Source: Anas platyrhynchos
Taxonomy: Eukaryota > Chordata > Aves > Anseriformes > Anatidae
Assembly: GCF_047663525.1 (NCBI RefSeq)
Contig: NC_092617.1
Coordinates: forward strand, 5,274,501-5,338,500
DNA: 64,000 nucleotides
Reading direction: 5' to 3'
In this document: piece by piece, positions 34,482 through 44,818 of the stretch
How the letters are laid out: each line of letters opens with the position of its first letter
Numbering within the stretch: position 1 is the first letter of the stretch
Made by a program: the position numbers and the translations under genes
Notes under the pieces: model-generated
The model's input: the letters and a program-made list of their open reading frames with translations, nothing else
Told to the model about the DNA's origin: nothing
The model's database searches: none

Positions 34482-37400
34482 TCATGGGCTATTCTCACCC
34501 AGTATTAAATCTCCTTGAGGTACACACCGCACCTCTCCGTTCTTTTGCATCACCCACCAAGTGTATCCAGGTCCCTGAGCGAAAACAATTCCACGAATAG
34601 GTTTGCCTTTTCCTGAGGCAGGAGTAGCCCAGACTGTTTTACCCAGCATATTTTTTACATGCACTACAGGAACCTTATCCCCATCTACAGTACGTAACAG
34701 GTTTGATTGGGCAGGTCCAGCTCGGTTGGTAGATCCCCTAGTATTGACTAACCAGGTGGCCTTTGCCAAATGCGTATCCCAGTTTTTGAACGTCCCAGCG
34801 CCCATTGCTTTCAAGGTAGTCTTTAACAGGCCATTGTATCGTTCAACTTTCCCGGAGGCTGGTGCATGATAGGGGATGTGATACACCCATTCAATACCAT
34901 GTTCTTTGGCCCAAGTGTCTATAAGGTTGTTTCGGAAGTGAGTCCCATTGTCTGATTCTATTCTTTCTGGGGTGCCATGTCGCCATAGGACTTGCTTTTC
35001 AAGGCCCAGGATGGTGTTCCGGGCGGTGGCATGAGGCACAGGATATGTTTCCAGCCATCCGGTTGTTGCTTCCACCATTGTAAGTACGTGGCGCTTGCCA
35101 TTGCGAGTTTGAGGGAGTGTGATGTAATCGATCTGCCAGGCCTCTCCATATTTATATTTCAGCCATCGTCCTCCATACCAAAGAGGCTTTGACCGTTTGG
35201 CTTGCTTGATTGCAGCACATGTTTCACAGTCATGAATCACCTGTGCTATAGCGTCCATGGTCAGGTCCACCCCTCGATCACGAGCCCATCTGTATGTTGC
35301 ATCTCTACCTTGATGGCCTGAGGTGTCATGGGCCCATCGGGCTATAAATAATTCACCTTTATGCTGCCAATCCAGGTCCACCTGAGCTACTTCAATCTTA
35401 GCAGCCTGATCCACCTGCTGGTTGTTTTGATGTTCTTCAGTAGCCCGATTCTTGGGCACATGACCATCTACGTGGCGTACTTTCACAGCCAGGTTCTCTA
35501 CCCGAGCAGCAATATCTTGCCACAATGCAGCAGCCCAGATGGGTTTGCCCCTACGCTGCCAGTTGTTTTGCTTCCATTGCTGTAACCATCCCCACAGGGC
35601 ATTTGCTACCACCCATGAATCGGTGTAGAGATAGAGAACTGGCCATTTTTCTCATTCAGCAATGTCTAAAGCCAGCTGAATGGCTTTCACTTCTGCAAAC
35701 TGACTCGATTCACCTTCTCCCTCAGCAGCTTCTGCAACTCGTCGCGTAGGACTCCATACAGCAGCCTTCCATCTCCGATGCTTCCCCACAATACGGCAGG
35801 ACCCATCAGTGAATGGGGCATATTTCTTTTCGTTCTCTGGTAACTGGTTGTACAGTGGGGCTTCTTCAGCACGACCCACCTCCTCCTCTGATGATATCCC
35901 AAAGTATTTGCCTTCTGGTCGGTCCATAATCACTTCCAGTATTCCTGGGTGACTGGGCTTTCCTATTCGAGCCCTCTGAGTAATCAGTGCAACCCACTTG
36001 CTCCATGTAGCATCAGTTGCATGATGCGTAGAGGGGACCCTTCCCTTGAACATCCAGCCTAGTACTGGTAATCGGGGTGCTAGGAGGAGCTGCGCTTCAG
36101 TACCGACCACCTCCGAAGCAGATCGAACTCCTTCATATGCTGCCAATATCTCCTTTTCAGTTGGAGTATAGCGGGCCTCGGATCCTCTGTATCCCCGACT
36201 CCAAAACCCCAGAGGCCGACCTCGAGTTTCCCCAGGTTCTTTCTGCCAGAGGCTCCAGGTGGGGCCATTCTCCCCGGCTGCAGTGTAGAGCACATTCTTT
36301 ACATCTGGTCCTGTTCGAACTGGCCCAAGGGCTACTGCATGGACTATTTCCTGCTTGATTTGTTCAAAGGCTTGTCGTTGTTCAGGGCCCCATTCAAACT
36401 CATTCTTCTTACGGGTTACTTGGTAGAGCGGGTTTACAATCAGACTGTAATTTGGGATGTGCATTCTCCAAAACCCCACAACACCTAGGAAAGTCTGTGT
36501 TTCTTTTTTGTTAGTTGGTGGAGACATAGCTGTTATTTTGTTGATCACATCCATTGGGATTTGACGACGTCCATCTTGCCATTTTATTCCTAAAAACTGG
36601 ATCTCTCGTGCAGGTCCTTTGACTTCATTTTGTTTTATGGCAAAACCGGCTTTCAGAAGGATTTGGACTATTTTCTTCCCTTTCTCAAAAACTTCCTCTG
36701 CTGTGTCACCCCACACAATAATGTCATCGATGTACTTCAGGTGTTCAGGAGCTTCCCCCTGCTCTAGCGCAGACTGGATCAGCCCATGGCAAATGGTAGG
36801 GCTGTGTTTCCACCCCTGGGGCAGCCGATTCCAAGTATATTGGACTCCCCTCCAAGTGAAGGCAAATTGTGGCCTGCACTCTGCTGCTAGAGGGATGGAG
36901 AAAAATGTATTAGCGATATCAGTTGTGGTGTACCACTTGGCTGCCTTCGACTCAAGTTCGTACTGAAGTTCCAGCATGTCCGGCACTGCAGCACTCAGTG
37001 GTGGCGTGACTTCATTCAGGCCACGATAGTCCACTGTTAGTCTCCACTCGCCATTAGACTTTCGCACTGGCCATATGGGACTATTGAAAGGTGAATGGGT
37101 CTTGCTGATCACTCCTTGGCTCTCCAATTGACGAATTAGCTTATGGATGGGAATCAGGGAGTCTCGGTTAGTGCGATATTGCCGCCGGTGCACAGTTGTG
37201 GTAGCGATTGGCACTTGCTGTTCTTCGACCCTCAGCAACCCCACAACAGAGGGGTCCTCTGAGAGACCAGGCAAGGTAGATAATTGTTTAATGCCCTCTG
37301 TCTCTAAGGCAGCTATACCAAAAGTCCACCGGAACCCTTTTGGGTCCTTGCAATATCCTCTTCTAAGATAGTCTATGCCAAGGATACATGGAACATCCGG

Positions 37401-37667
37401 GCCAGTCACAATGCGGTGCTTTTCCTACTCATTCCCAGTCAGACTCACTTCAGCCTCCAGTACAGTCAACTGCTGAGATCCCCCTGTCACTCCACAAATA
37501 TAGATGGGCTCTGGTCCTTTATAGCTCGATGGCATTATAGTACATTGTGCACCGGTGTCTACTAAAGCCTTATACTTCTGTGCGTGTGACGTGCCAGGCC
37601 ATCGAATCCACACAGTCCAATAAACTCGATTGTCCCTTTCCTCCCCCTGGCTGGAGGCAGGGCCCCC
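34482..37667 (-). pseudogene. pol: ERVL pro-pol (protease, RT, RNase H, integrase) with two internal stops
   Basis: 1,062 codons in one frame without frameshift, directly after the gag TAG. Stops lie at 37425-37427 (TAG) and 35652-35654 (TGA). In order: an aspartic protease with VDTGAQCTI (about 37536-37562), reverse transcriptase with NGEWRLTVDYRGLN, LPQGWKHSP and the YIDD active site (36723-36734), RNase H (FTDGSC, near 35805-35822; YTDSW after the second stop), and integrase with an HHCC head (HDTSGH...CETC) and DDE residues in WQIDY, SDNGTHF and SGKVERYN. All catalytic residues I can see are kept; the two stops would truncate the polyprotein in protease and RNase H. The RT and the integrase with a C-terminal basic tail resemble ERV-L. 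The likely expression mode is stop-codon readthrough from gag. Confidence 0.93.
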
Positions 37668-37670
37668 CTA
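37635..37670 (-). promoter_or_regulatory. Candidate gag-pro readthrough signal (UAG plus downstream hairpin)
   Basis: The minus strand reads CAGGAT-TAG-GGGGGC followed by CCCTG-CCTCCAGC-CAGGG, a 5-bp hairpin starting about six bases after the stop. Gammaretroviruses suppress a UAG at this place with a G-rich spacer and a downstream structure. The same QD/RD-stop arrangement occurs in the ERVL copies at 45675-45677 (plus) and 51842-51844 (minus). Confidence 0.55.
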
Positions 37671-39821
37671 ATCCTGGTCAGAATCTTCTTCGTTTCTGTG
37701 TTTGAAGGACTGTCTGCTGGAAGTTGGAGCAGCAAACTTTTCGGAGAATCCCTTTTTCCTGATTGTTTTCTTTTGCAACTCACGTACCCGTGCCTCTAGG
37801 GTCGCGGTAGATTTTCCATCCCATTTTCTCATGTCCTCTCCATGGTCTCGTAAGTAAAACCACAGGGTGGCATGGGGTGAGTACCCACCATATCGTCTTC
37901 CTTGTGTGGGTGAACGCCTACCCCTGACAGCTGAGACACTGCTTTGTACAGGTGCGGAGGAGAATAATCTCTCTTCAAGTTGGTGAACCTTTTCAGAAAG
38001 TTTCTCCCAGGTGTTCTCTTTTGGTCTGTGGACACTGGGTGGTTCAGGTGGGGAGGACAATAGATTCTCTTCAAGTTGGTGAACCTTTTCAGAAAGTTTC
38101 TCCACAGCTGAGACGCAGGCCTGTAAGGAAGAGGAGAGACTTTCTTCGTACTGCCGGAGTTGTTTAGCCACTTCATCCACTGTGGGTTCCTCATCCTCTT
38201 TCCAGGCCATTATTGCCAATGAGCTGGCATATGATGATGGTGCACTCCGTACAAACTTCCGCCACATGGGTCGTGTACACTTGACTTCATCTGGGTCTTT
38301 GGATGTTTGTCTGAGGTCTGGATCCTCATAAATCACTTCCCGTACGGCTAATTCCCTCAGGTACTGGATTCCCTTCTCCATAGTGGTCCACTTGCCTGGT
38401 AGACATAAAAGTTCTTCCTTGAAGGGATACCTTTCCCTCACAGCTGAGAGGAGACGTCTCCAGAGGCTGGTGGATTGTGCTCCATCTGCAATTGCTTTGT
38501 CAATGCTGGCGTCTCGAGCAAGGGATCCCAGCCGCTTGGCTTCCCTGCCGTCTAATTCCACACAATTGGCTCCAGAGTCCCAGCACCGGAGCAGCCAGGT
38601 GACAAGCTGCTCACCTATACAGCGACCAAAATCTTTTCGCACATCTCGTAGCTCACGCTCGTTCAGGCTTCGGGTAGTTACTGTTGATTTTTCGACATCC
38701 TCATCTTCCTCCTCCTGAATCCTTGATGGCCCAGCGTCGTCGTCATCTTCGTCATCTCTATACCTAGTTTTGGCAGAAGCCTTACCTGGATTGGCAGAAG
38801 ACTCTCTGCGTTCTAAACGACCTGAATCTCTATACCATTTTTTCACCTTCTCTACAGGGGCAGCTTGCACTGCTACTGCTCGTTTGTCTGACTTTGTTAC
38901 AGGGTCTGCTACAGGGGTTGGAATACCCTCTGCAGGGGCAGCTTGCACTGCTACTGCTCGTTTCTCTGACCCCGTTACAGGGATTGGAATACCCTCTGCA
39001 GGGTCAACTTGCACTGCTACAGCTCGTTTCTCTGACCCCGTTACAGGGATTGGAATACCCTTTGCAGGGTCAACTTGCACTGCTACAGCTCGTTTCTCTG
39101 ACACTGCCACAGGAGCTGGAGCGGCTGCAGGAGCTGGAGCAGTTGCAGGAACTGGAGCTGTAGCGGCTACAGGAGCTGGAGCTGGAGCTGGAGCAGTTGC
39201 AGGAGCTGGGACTGGAGCAGCAGTAGGAGCTGGAGCTGGAGCGGCTTCAGGAGCTGGAGCTGGAGCGGCTTCAGGAGCTGGGACTGGAGTGACTGCAGGA
39301 ACTGGGACTGGAGTAGCGGCAGGAACTGGGACTGGAGCGGCTGCAGGAGCTGGGACTGGAGTGGCTGCAGGAACTGGGACTGGAGTAGCGGCAGGAGCTG
39401 GGACTGGAGCGGCTGCAGGAACCGGATCTGGAGTGGCTGCAGAGTCCACCGTAGGGGTCACAGTGGCCGTTGGATCTGTCACAGGGCTTGGAGTGGCCGC
39501 AGGGTCTGTCACTAAGTTGATAGCAGTATCAATGGCAGCTCGATAGGCATGAGCCAGGCCCCAGCACGTTACAATGATTTGTGTTACTTTGGAACTGCCA
39601 GAATCATGACACCTTTTTTTCAAGCATTCTGCCAGTTTTTGAGGATTTTGCCATTGTTCAGGGGTGAATTTCCAACACACTGGGGGTGCCAACTGCTCTA
39701 GATGCCTGCCCATATCCACCCATACTCCCTGCCACCCACAACTATCCTGCCTCCGGGCAGATCTCCGGATGAGCTTCCCAAGTAGTTGTTTAACTTTAAG
39801 CAGAACCTGAAGTGCATTCAT
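37668..39821 (-). CDS. gag: ERVL gag
   Basis: The first in-frame ATG is at 39821 (MNALQVLLKVKQ). The frame is open further upstream but only from a GTG. The product has 717 residues. The N-terminal ~105 residues are basic and Trp/Cys-containing. A region of about 130 residues made of Pro, Ala, Val and Thr follows (39110-39480), then four repeats of about 22-26 residues with EKRAVAVQ (38864-39110), an acidic stretch (DDEDDDD), a helical capsid-like domain (CIGEQLVTWLL, VRERYPFKEE), and two copies of a heptad motif EKLSEKVHQLEE (37965-38115). No CCHC zinc knuckle is visible, unlike the class II element at 53 kb. The frame ends in TAG, and pro-pol continues in the same frame. Known ERV-L Gags assemble particles; function here is inferred. 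Confidence 0.85.
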   Translation of the reverse strand: MNALQVLLKVKQLLGKLIRRSARRQDSCGWQGVWVDMGRHLEQLAPPVCWKFTPEQWQNPQKLAECLKKRCHDSGSSKVTQIIVTCWGLAHAYRAAIDTAINLVTDPAATPSPVTDPTATVTPTVDSAATPDPVPAAAPVPAPAATPVPVPAATPVPAPAAAPVPVPAATPVPVPAVTPVPAPEAAPAPAPEAAPAPAPTAAPVPAPATAPAPAPAPVAATAPVPATAPAPAAAPAPVAVSEKRAVAVQVDPAKGIPIPVTGSEKRAVAVQVDPAEGIPIPVTGSEKRAVAVQAAPAEGIPTPVADPVTKSDKRAVAVQAAPVEKVKKWYRDSGRLERRESSANPGKASAKTRYRDDEDDDDAGPSRIQEEEDEDVEKSTVTTRSLNERELRDVRKDFGRCIGEQLVTWLLRCWDSGANCVELDGREAKRLGSLARDASIDKAIADGAQSTSLWRRLLSAVRERYPFKEELLCLPGKWTTMEKGIQYLRELAVREVIYEDPDLRQTSKDPDEVKCTRPMWRKFVRSAPSSYASSLAIMAWKEDEEPTVDEVAKQLRQYEESLSSSLQACVSAVEKLSEKVHQLEENLLSSPPEPPSVHRPKENTWEKLSEKVHQLEERLFSSAPVQSSVSAVRGRRSPTQGRRYGGYSPHATLWFYLRDHGEDMRKWDGKSTATLEARVRELQKKTIRKKGFSEKFAAPTSSRQSFKHRNEEDSDQD

Positions 39822-40401
39822 GAGGCAGAACAACAAGACTATGGTATTCTGAGTATCCCAGAAATATTCAATATCTTGGAGAGCTATTGTGACAAGCTCA
39901 GGGGATAAGAGGGTGGTGAAGGAGGAAGGCAGAGTGATCCAGGAGGATACAGGGGTGGTGAAGGAGAAAGGGAGAGTAATCAAGTAAGAAAAAATATCCT
40001 CCCCTTTCCCCTCCACAGATTGACTCCCTAATGGAAAAAATCAATAGGTATAATTGCTAATAGTTTCCAAGATACAGTTTCCAAAGTACAGAGTCGACGA
40101 TGTTACTGAATACAAATAACAAGTTAGAGTCATGACCACATATTTCATCGTCTCATAAGCCATTGCTACAACACACAGTACCATAATGATCTGAAACCAG
40201 GGCCCGGAGAGGATAAACAACACGACAGAGAGCAAATACGGAAAATAATGTACTATAATACTCAATTTGGAAAACAGGCGCAGCAGAGTTGAGATTAAAG
40301 CAATCAGCATTCTGACAAGTGACTATTAAGCAGGTCTAATCCTTACACCAATTTTAGTTTAACACACTCTGGTCAGATCTGCCGTTATCTCAACCTTTCG
40401 G
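39822..40401 (-). other. ERVL leader
   Basis: About 580 bases between primer site and gag ATG. One short open frame (40041-40310, minus, 89 codons) is hydrophobic (VVLFILSGPW, IMVLCVVAMAY) but has no recognised match. Confidence 0.5.
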
Positions 40402-40419
40402 GCCCCACGTTGGGCGCCA
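40402..40419 (-). other. Primer-binding site, tRNA-Lys1,2
   Basis: The minus strand reads TGGCGCCCAACGTGGGGC, a perfect tRNA-Lys1,2 site. It lies seven bases from the CA end of the LTR, more than the usual two to four. Confidence 0.88.
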
Positions 40420-40426
40420 AAAAGAC

Positions 40427-41024
40427 TGTAGTGGTTTAACCCGGCCGGCAGCTAAACACCACGCAGCCGTTCGCTCACCCTCCCCTCTCCCTCTCTGGGA
40501 CGGGGGACAGAAATGGAAAGTGAAGCCCGTGAGTTGAGATAAAGACAGTTTAATAAGACAGGAAAATAATAATAACAAAAATAATAATAACAATAATAAT
40601 AATAATGATACAATGGTGATAATAGGAAAGTAATAATAATATGTACAAACAAGTGATGCACAATGCAATTGCTCACCACTCGCTGACCGATGCCCAGCCT
40701 AACCCCGAGCAGTCCGGCCCCTTCCCCCCCAGCTAGCCACCCCTATATATTGTTTAGCATGACGTCAGATGGTATGGAATACCCCTTTGGCTAGTTTGGG
40801 TCACCTGTCCTGGCTCTGTCCCCTCCCAGCTCTTACTGCACCCCAGCCTGCCCGTTGGCAGGACAGAGCAAAAGGCTGAGATGTCCTTGGCTTAGTATAA
40901 GCACTGCTCTGCAACAATTAAAGCATCGGGGTGTTATCAGCACTCTTCTCATCCTAAGCCAAAACACAGCATTCCACCAGCTACTAGGAAAAAAATTAAT
41001 TCTGTTCTAACTGAAACCAGGACA
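40427..41024 (-). repeat. 5' LTR of the ERVL provirus
   Basis: 598 bp, near-identical to the 3' LTR, with the same ends and internal (AAT)n. The outer flank at 41025 is the olfactory-cluster repeat. Confidence 0.93.
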
Positions 41025-41282
41025 CCAAGAAACTGCAAGGCCAGCAGCAGGCCCCTGGCTTGGAAGCTGCTGCTGAGGTGACTTGTGTCTGCTTGGCTGA
41101 GAGGCCGCAAGGAGCCTGCTGGGTTGGGCTGCCTACTTCAGGAGGGGTTTCCACCCTGATGGAGCTTCCTTTCATAGTAGGAAAGATCAGGAGAGAAAAA
41201 CTTGCCACAAAATGTGCCCTGGAATGTTGGCACTGGCCATGAGGAGGAAGAAATGTCCAGGGGAACAACTGGTCTCACTGCT

Positions 41283-41525
41283 ATTGTTAGATTCAAAGAA
41301 GGCATTAAGTACCTCAGCCTTTACGTTATCTCGAGATCTTTGCCAGATTTCCTGCATATATAATAAAGGATGATGGTTCTCCTTAATCCTTCTTTATTTA
41401 TAGTATATTTATAGAGTTTTTCATTGTCTTTGAGAGTCACAGACTGATTGAGCTCCAGCTGGGCTTTGGCCCTTCTAATTTTGACCTGCGCAGCCCCATA
41501 ACATTCAAGACACAGCTCCAGACAA
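41283..41525 (-). mobile_element. CR1 ORF2 fragment (old)
   Basis: The minus strand encodes VKIRRAKAQLELN...KYTINKEGLRR, degraded from the CR1 ORF2 stretch [13 protein letters not shown]...[11 protein letters not shown]. Stops and indels are present. Its duplicate lies at 62560-62790 on the plus strand, so it predates the duplication. Confidence 0.75.
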
Positions 41526-43620
41526 CCTGACAGCATGCATGAGAAGAAAGCACAGAAAAGGTGGAACCTGACAGCCTTCCATTCCCTACTCTTCTGTGAC
41601 TGTGCTGCAATTGCAATTAACTGGTTACTCCTGAATTATCCAAACTTTCCTGCAAGTCCTGATGATGCTGTCTTCTCAGAGACAGCACAATCACACACAA
41701 AGTTTGAACTCTCTGCCTTCAGACATGAAGAGCTGACAGAATGGAGCATCAGTGTGGGGCAGCCTTGAGAAGCTGCAGGATTTTGCCTACAGAAACCTCT
41801 TGACATTTACAAGGAGAAGAACCCAGTCCTGAACCAGAGGAAGAGGAACCCCACACATCAGGGCAGACTGGGACACTGCTGAGTGAGCAGTGCCCAGGAG
41901 GTGGAGGGCTGGGACACCATAAGGGATGCCATACGAGCAGTGTTACTTGCTCACCAGGAGCTAGGCCAGCTTCCTACGGAGCTGCCTTAAACAGCTGTTG
42001 GTATGGCCACCAACAGAATCCTAGTTATCAGACGCAGCTCAGATCCGGGGTAACACTACACAGAAGAGGGCCTGCAGCCAGCAGGAAATGACATACAGGT
42101 CTAGGAGTCCCTAGGACAGCCTGGTGTGGAGAGTATCAAGGCTGAAAAGTCCCAACAGGACCCCAGTCTTTGTGTCCATGGCTATGGCTGTTGTCTCTGT
42201 CACTGAGCCCTATGAGGACACAGCTGATTGTTAAAGCACCAGGGCCTCATTGCCTCCTCGCTCCTACCCATGAACCAGGCAGGGGTCGTACCATTCTCCT
42301 GCAATTGGCCATGCACATCCCCATCTCCTACTGCCCCAGGAAGAGCCCTGAGCCAGGTGTGACTGCTAAGGATCTCCCTTCCTAGAGACCAGGGGTCAAG
42401 GCCTGCGCCTTGTGCTTGGTGAAACACATCCAGTTTTCCTACACATCAGTGTCACCTTCACATTGCCTTTGTCTCCTTGTCCTCACTGCCTCCAGGGTTC
42501 TGCTCTAACGAGCTCCAAGGGAGGCTGTGTCAGTGCTGGCCCTCAGGGGGACACTGCAGGAAACTTGCCTCTGACTTGGACTTCTGGAGAGATGTCTTCA
42601 ATTGTCTCGGAGTGCCTGAGGTTCATGGGCTCATCAGCAAAGCCCCCAGAGGGGTGATTGCAGTGCCTTGGGCTGGTGCTGTGCTGCTGAGTTGGGCCAG
42701 GCTCGTGGGACAGAGAGAGCTCGTGGCAAGAGGGCCGTGGTGCAGAGAGCCAGCTGTGCCCAGGAGCAGCTCCTCTGCACAGCGCAGCAGGGCTGGGGTC
42801 ACTGCCTGCAGAGACAGAGTGCTTAAAGGCAGGCAGAAGTGGCAGGATGCACAGAGCTCACTGGGGGAGAACACTTCCCAGCCCTGAACCCGGTAAGTCT
42901 CTGGCTGGAGGGCATTGTAGCTTTTGGTCATGGAGGAATGAGAAGCCGGGGGTGCATGAAGGGCTGCCCAGGGTTGTGGTGCTGAGCACGATCCCTGCAC
43001 TCATCCTGCCCAGGGAGCCCAGGTGCTTGGGCAAAGGAAGAGCAATGCAGGGGCTGCCTGCAAAGAGAAGGCACTTTCTGCACTCTCTGCCTGCCTCTTC
43101 CTGCTCTGATTGTGGCGCAGGCTCTATGTTAACAGGGTATTTGGTTTTGCATGGGTGACTGAGCTTCCTATTCCATTGAATTGAGACAAAAACAGGTTAG
43201 TGATGAACCTCAGAATATCCCTTCTACTCTCTCTGCTTACAGACTGCACCAGGGCTTTTCTGAGCTGTTCTTCAGGACCTGCAGACAAGGAGATGTGATT
43301 TTTCAGCACAACCTCTGAGTGCATCCATCCCCCAGCTGAGTGCTGCAAGCAGACAGCAGCTGGGCAGCAGGGGATGGACAGAGCAGCCCTCCTGGAAGTG
43401 ACTTCTGGTTGAGGCTTTTGCCCATAGCAACAACATTTACCACTGCAGTGGAGCTGTGTGTCTGTGTGCTGTGTACAGGACACCCAGCAAGCAGAAAGCA
43501 GGGCTACAACCAGGGAGAGACACAAAGGTCACCTTGAAAGAAAGATAATGTGAAGGCTTTAATGAGAAAAGAAATGAGTATTGTTCAAGGAAATTTCCTC
43601 TAACAGTCTGTATTTTTCCT
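41526..43620. other. OR gene upstream region
   Basis: No protein gene recognised; open frames here are mirrored in the other duplicate without a shared motif. Avian OR genes usually have one or more untranslated 5' exons in such a region; none can be fixed except the acceptor at 43628. Confidence 0.5.
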
Positions 43621-43628
43621 TCTATGCA
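43605..43628 (+). other. Splice acceptor before OR coding exon
   Basis: The pyrimidine tract and AG (tatttttccttctatgcag) lie just upstream of the OR start codon, the usual place for the last intron of OR transcripts. Confidence 0.6.
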
Positions 43629-43651
43629 GTGCCCTTGATGAAAGGCAGCAA

Positions 43652-44611
43652 ATGTCCAACATCAGCTCTGTGAGTGAGTTCCTCCTGCTGGCATTCGCAG
43701 ACACGCGCGAGCTGCAGCTCCTGCACTTCGCGCTCTTCCTGGGCATCTACCTGGCTGCCCTCCTGGGCAACGGCCTCATCCTCAGCGCCGTAGCCTGCCA
43801 CCACCGCCTCCACACCCCCATGTACTTCTTCCTGCTCAACCTCGCCCTCCTCGACGTGGGCTGCATCTCCACCACTCTGCCCAAAGCCATGGCCAATGCC
43901 CTCTGGGACACCAGGGCCATCTCCTATCAAGGATGTGTTGCTCAGGTCTTCTTTTTTGTCTTCTTGGTTGGAGCAGAGTATTCTCTCCTCACCATCATGG
44001 CCTACGACCGCTACGTTGCCATCTGCAAGCCCCTGCACAACGGGAGCCTCCTGGGCAGCAGAGCTTGTGCCCAGATGGCAGCAGCTGCCTGGGGCAGTGG
44101 GGTTTTCTATTCTCTTCTGCACACGGCCAACACATTTTCCCTTCCCCTCTGCCAAGGCAATGCTGTGGACCAGTTCTTCTGTGAAGTTCCCCAGATCCTC
44201 AGACTCTCATGCTCCGATGCCTACCTCAGGGAAGTTGGCACAATTATGTTTAGTGGCTTTTTGGTGTTTGTTTGTTTTGTTTTCATTGTGTTGTCCTATA
44301 TTCAGGTCTTCAGGGCAGTGCTGAGGATGCCCTCCGAGCAGGGCCGGCACAAAGCCTTTTCCACGTGCCTCCCTCACCTGGCTGTGGTCTCCCTGTTTGT
44401 CAGCACTGCCACAGTTGCTTACCTGAAGCCCCCCTCCGTCTCCTTTCCATTCCTGGATGTGGTGGTGGCTGTTTTGTACTCAGCGTTGCCTCCCACAGTG
44501 AACCCCATCATCTACAGCATGAGGAATAAGGAGCTCAAGGAGGCACTGAGGAAGTTGTTGCTATATTCAGTATTTCGACGAAGAAGCCATCTTCTGCTTG
44601 TGATTCCCTGA
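43652..44611 (+). CDS. Olfactory receptor, OR14-like (OR class A GPCR)
   Basis: A complete intronless frame of 319 residues with seven hydrophobic segments. OR hallmarks are an N-glycosylation site NIS at 3-5, GN at 39-40 (TM1), LHTPMYFFL at 53-61, C95 and C177 for the extracellular disulfide, MAYDRYVAIC at 116-125, SY in TM5, KAFSTCLPHL at 234-243 (TM6) and NPIIYSMRNKE at 284-294 (TM7). It binds odorants at the cilia of olfactory neurons and signals through Golf (family knowledge). The FADTRELQLLHF start is typical of the large avian OR14-like (gamma-c) expansion. An acceptor-like ttccttctatgcag ends 24 bases before the ATG, fitting the usual 5' untranslated exon. KPLHN replaces the common KPLHY. 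It faces the second OR gene tail to tail. Confidence 0.96.
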   Translation: MSNISSVSEFLLLAFADTRELQLLHFALFLGIYLAALLGNGLILSAVACHHRLHTPMYFFLLNLALLDVGCISTTLPKAMANALWDTRAISYQGCVAQVFFFVFLVGAEYSLLTIMAYDRYVAICKPLHNGSLLGSRACAQMAAAAWGSGVFYSLLHTANTFSLPLCQGNAVDQFFCEVPQILRLSCSDAYLREVGTIMFSGFLVFVCFVFIVLSYIQVFRAVLRMPSEQGRHKAFSTCLPHLAVVSLFVSTATVAYLKPPSVSFPFLDVVVAVLYSALPPTVNPIIYSMRNKELKEALRKLLLYSVFRRRSHLLLVIP

Positions 44612-44818
44612 AGTAGAGCTGGAGAAGGCAGAAACATCTTTGTTCATATATTTCAAAAATTGTTCATCCTTTTCAATATTATTCCAATATGCTAAATATA
44701 ATTTTTATCATTTTATTTTATAAATTTAAGTTATTTTTGTTCTTCTATCTCCTTCTACCTTTTCTTCTAACCCAAAGACCTCATGTAGAGGTGCTGCTAA
44801 GCTCTTTCTAACTAACTA

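Larger units (their letters stand above)
33746..41024 (-). mobile_element. ERVL-type provirus, two LTRs, gag-pro-pol, no env
   Basis: A 7.3-kb minus-strand provirus with a 5' LTR at 40427-41024, a tRNA-Lys1,2 primer site, gag, an in-frame pro-pol and a 3' LTR at 33746-34342. The polymerase has the YIDD box and the overall pattern of ERV-L (class III, spuma-related) elements. No env lies between integrase and the 3' LTR (only about 140 bases). The LTRs differ by roughly a dozen substitutions plus microsatellite indels, so the copy is relatively young. The five to six bases on each side (cgggc, ccaag) do not match, so there is no target-site duplication. Confidence 0.93.
41025..44611 (+). repeat. 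Left arm of an inverted OR-gene duplication
   Basis: This segment recurs in reverse complement at 59593-63010. By eye, stretches such as 42480-42640 and 61600-61760 match at about 95%. It contains, in order, a repeat piece, a CR1 fragment, a non-coding upstream region and an OR gene. Its outer end coincides with the ERVL LTR junction at 41024. Confidence 0.85.

Noticed and set aside
38770-39546. 258-codon plus-strand frame rich in Gly/Ala (GAGAGAGTG)
   Set aside because: It is the antisense shadow of the Pro/Ala-rich repeats of ERVL gag; repeat composition keeps all frames open.
43622-44155. 177-codon minus-strand frame over the OR gene
   Set aside because: Antisense of a clear OR coding region, without its own motif.
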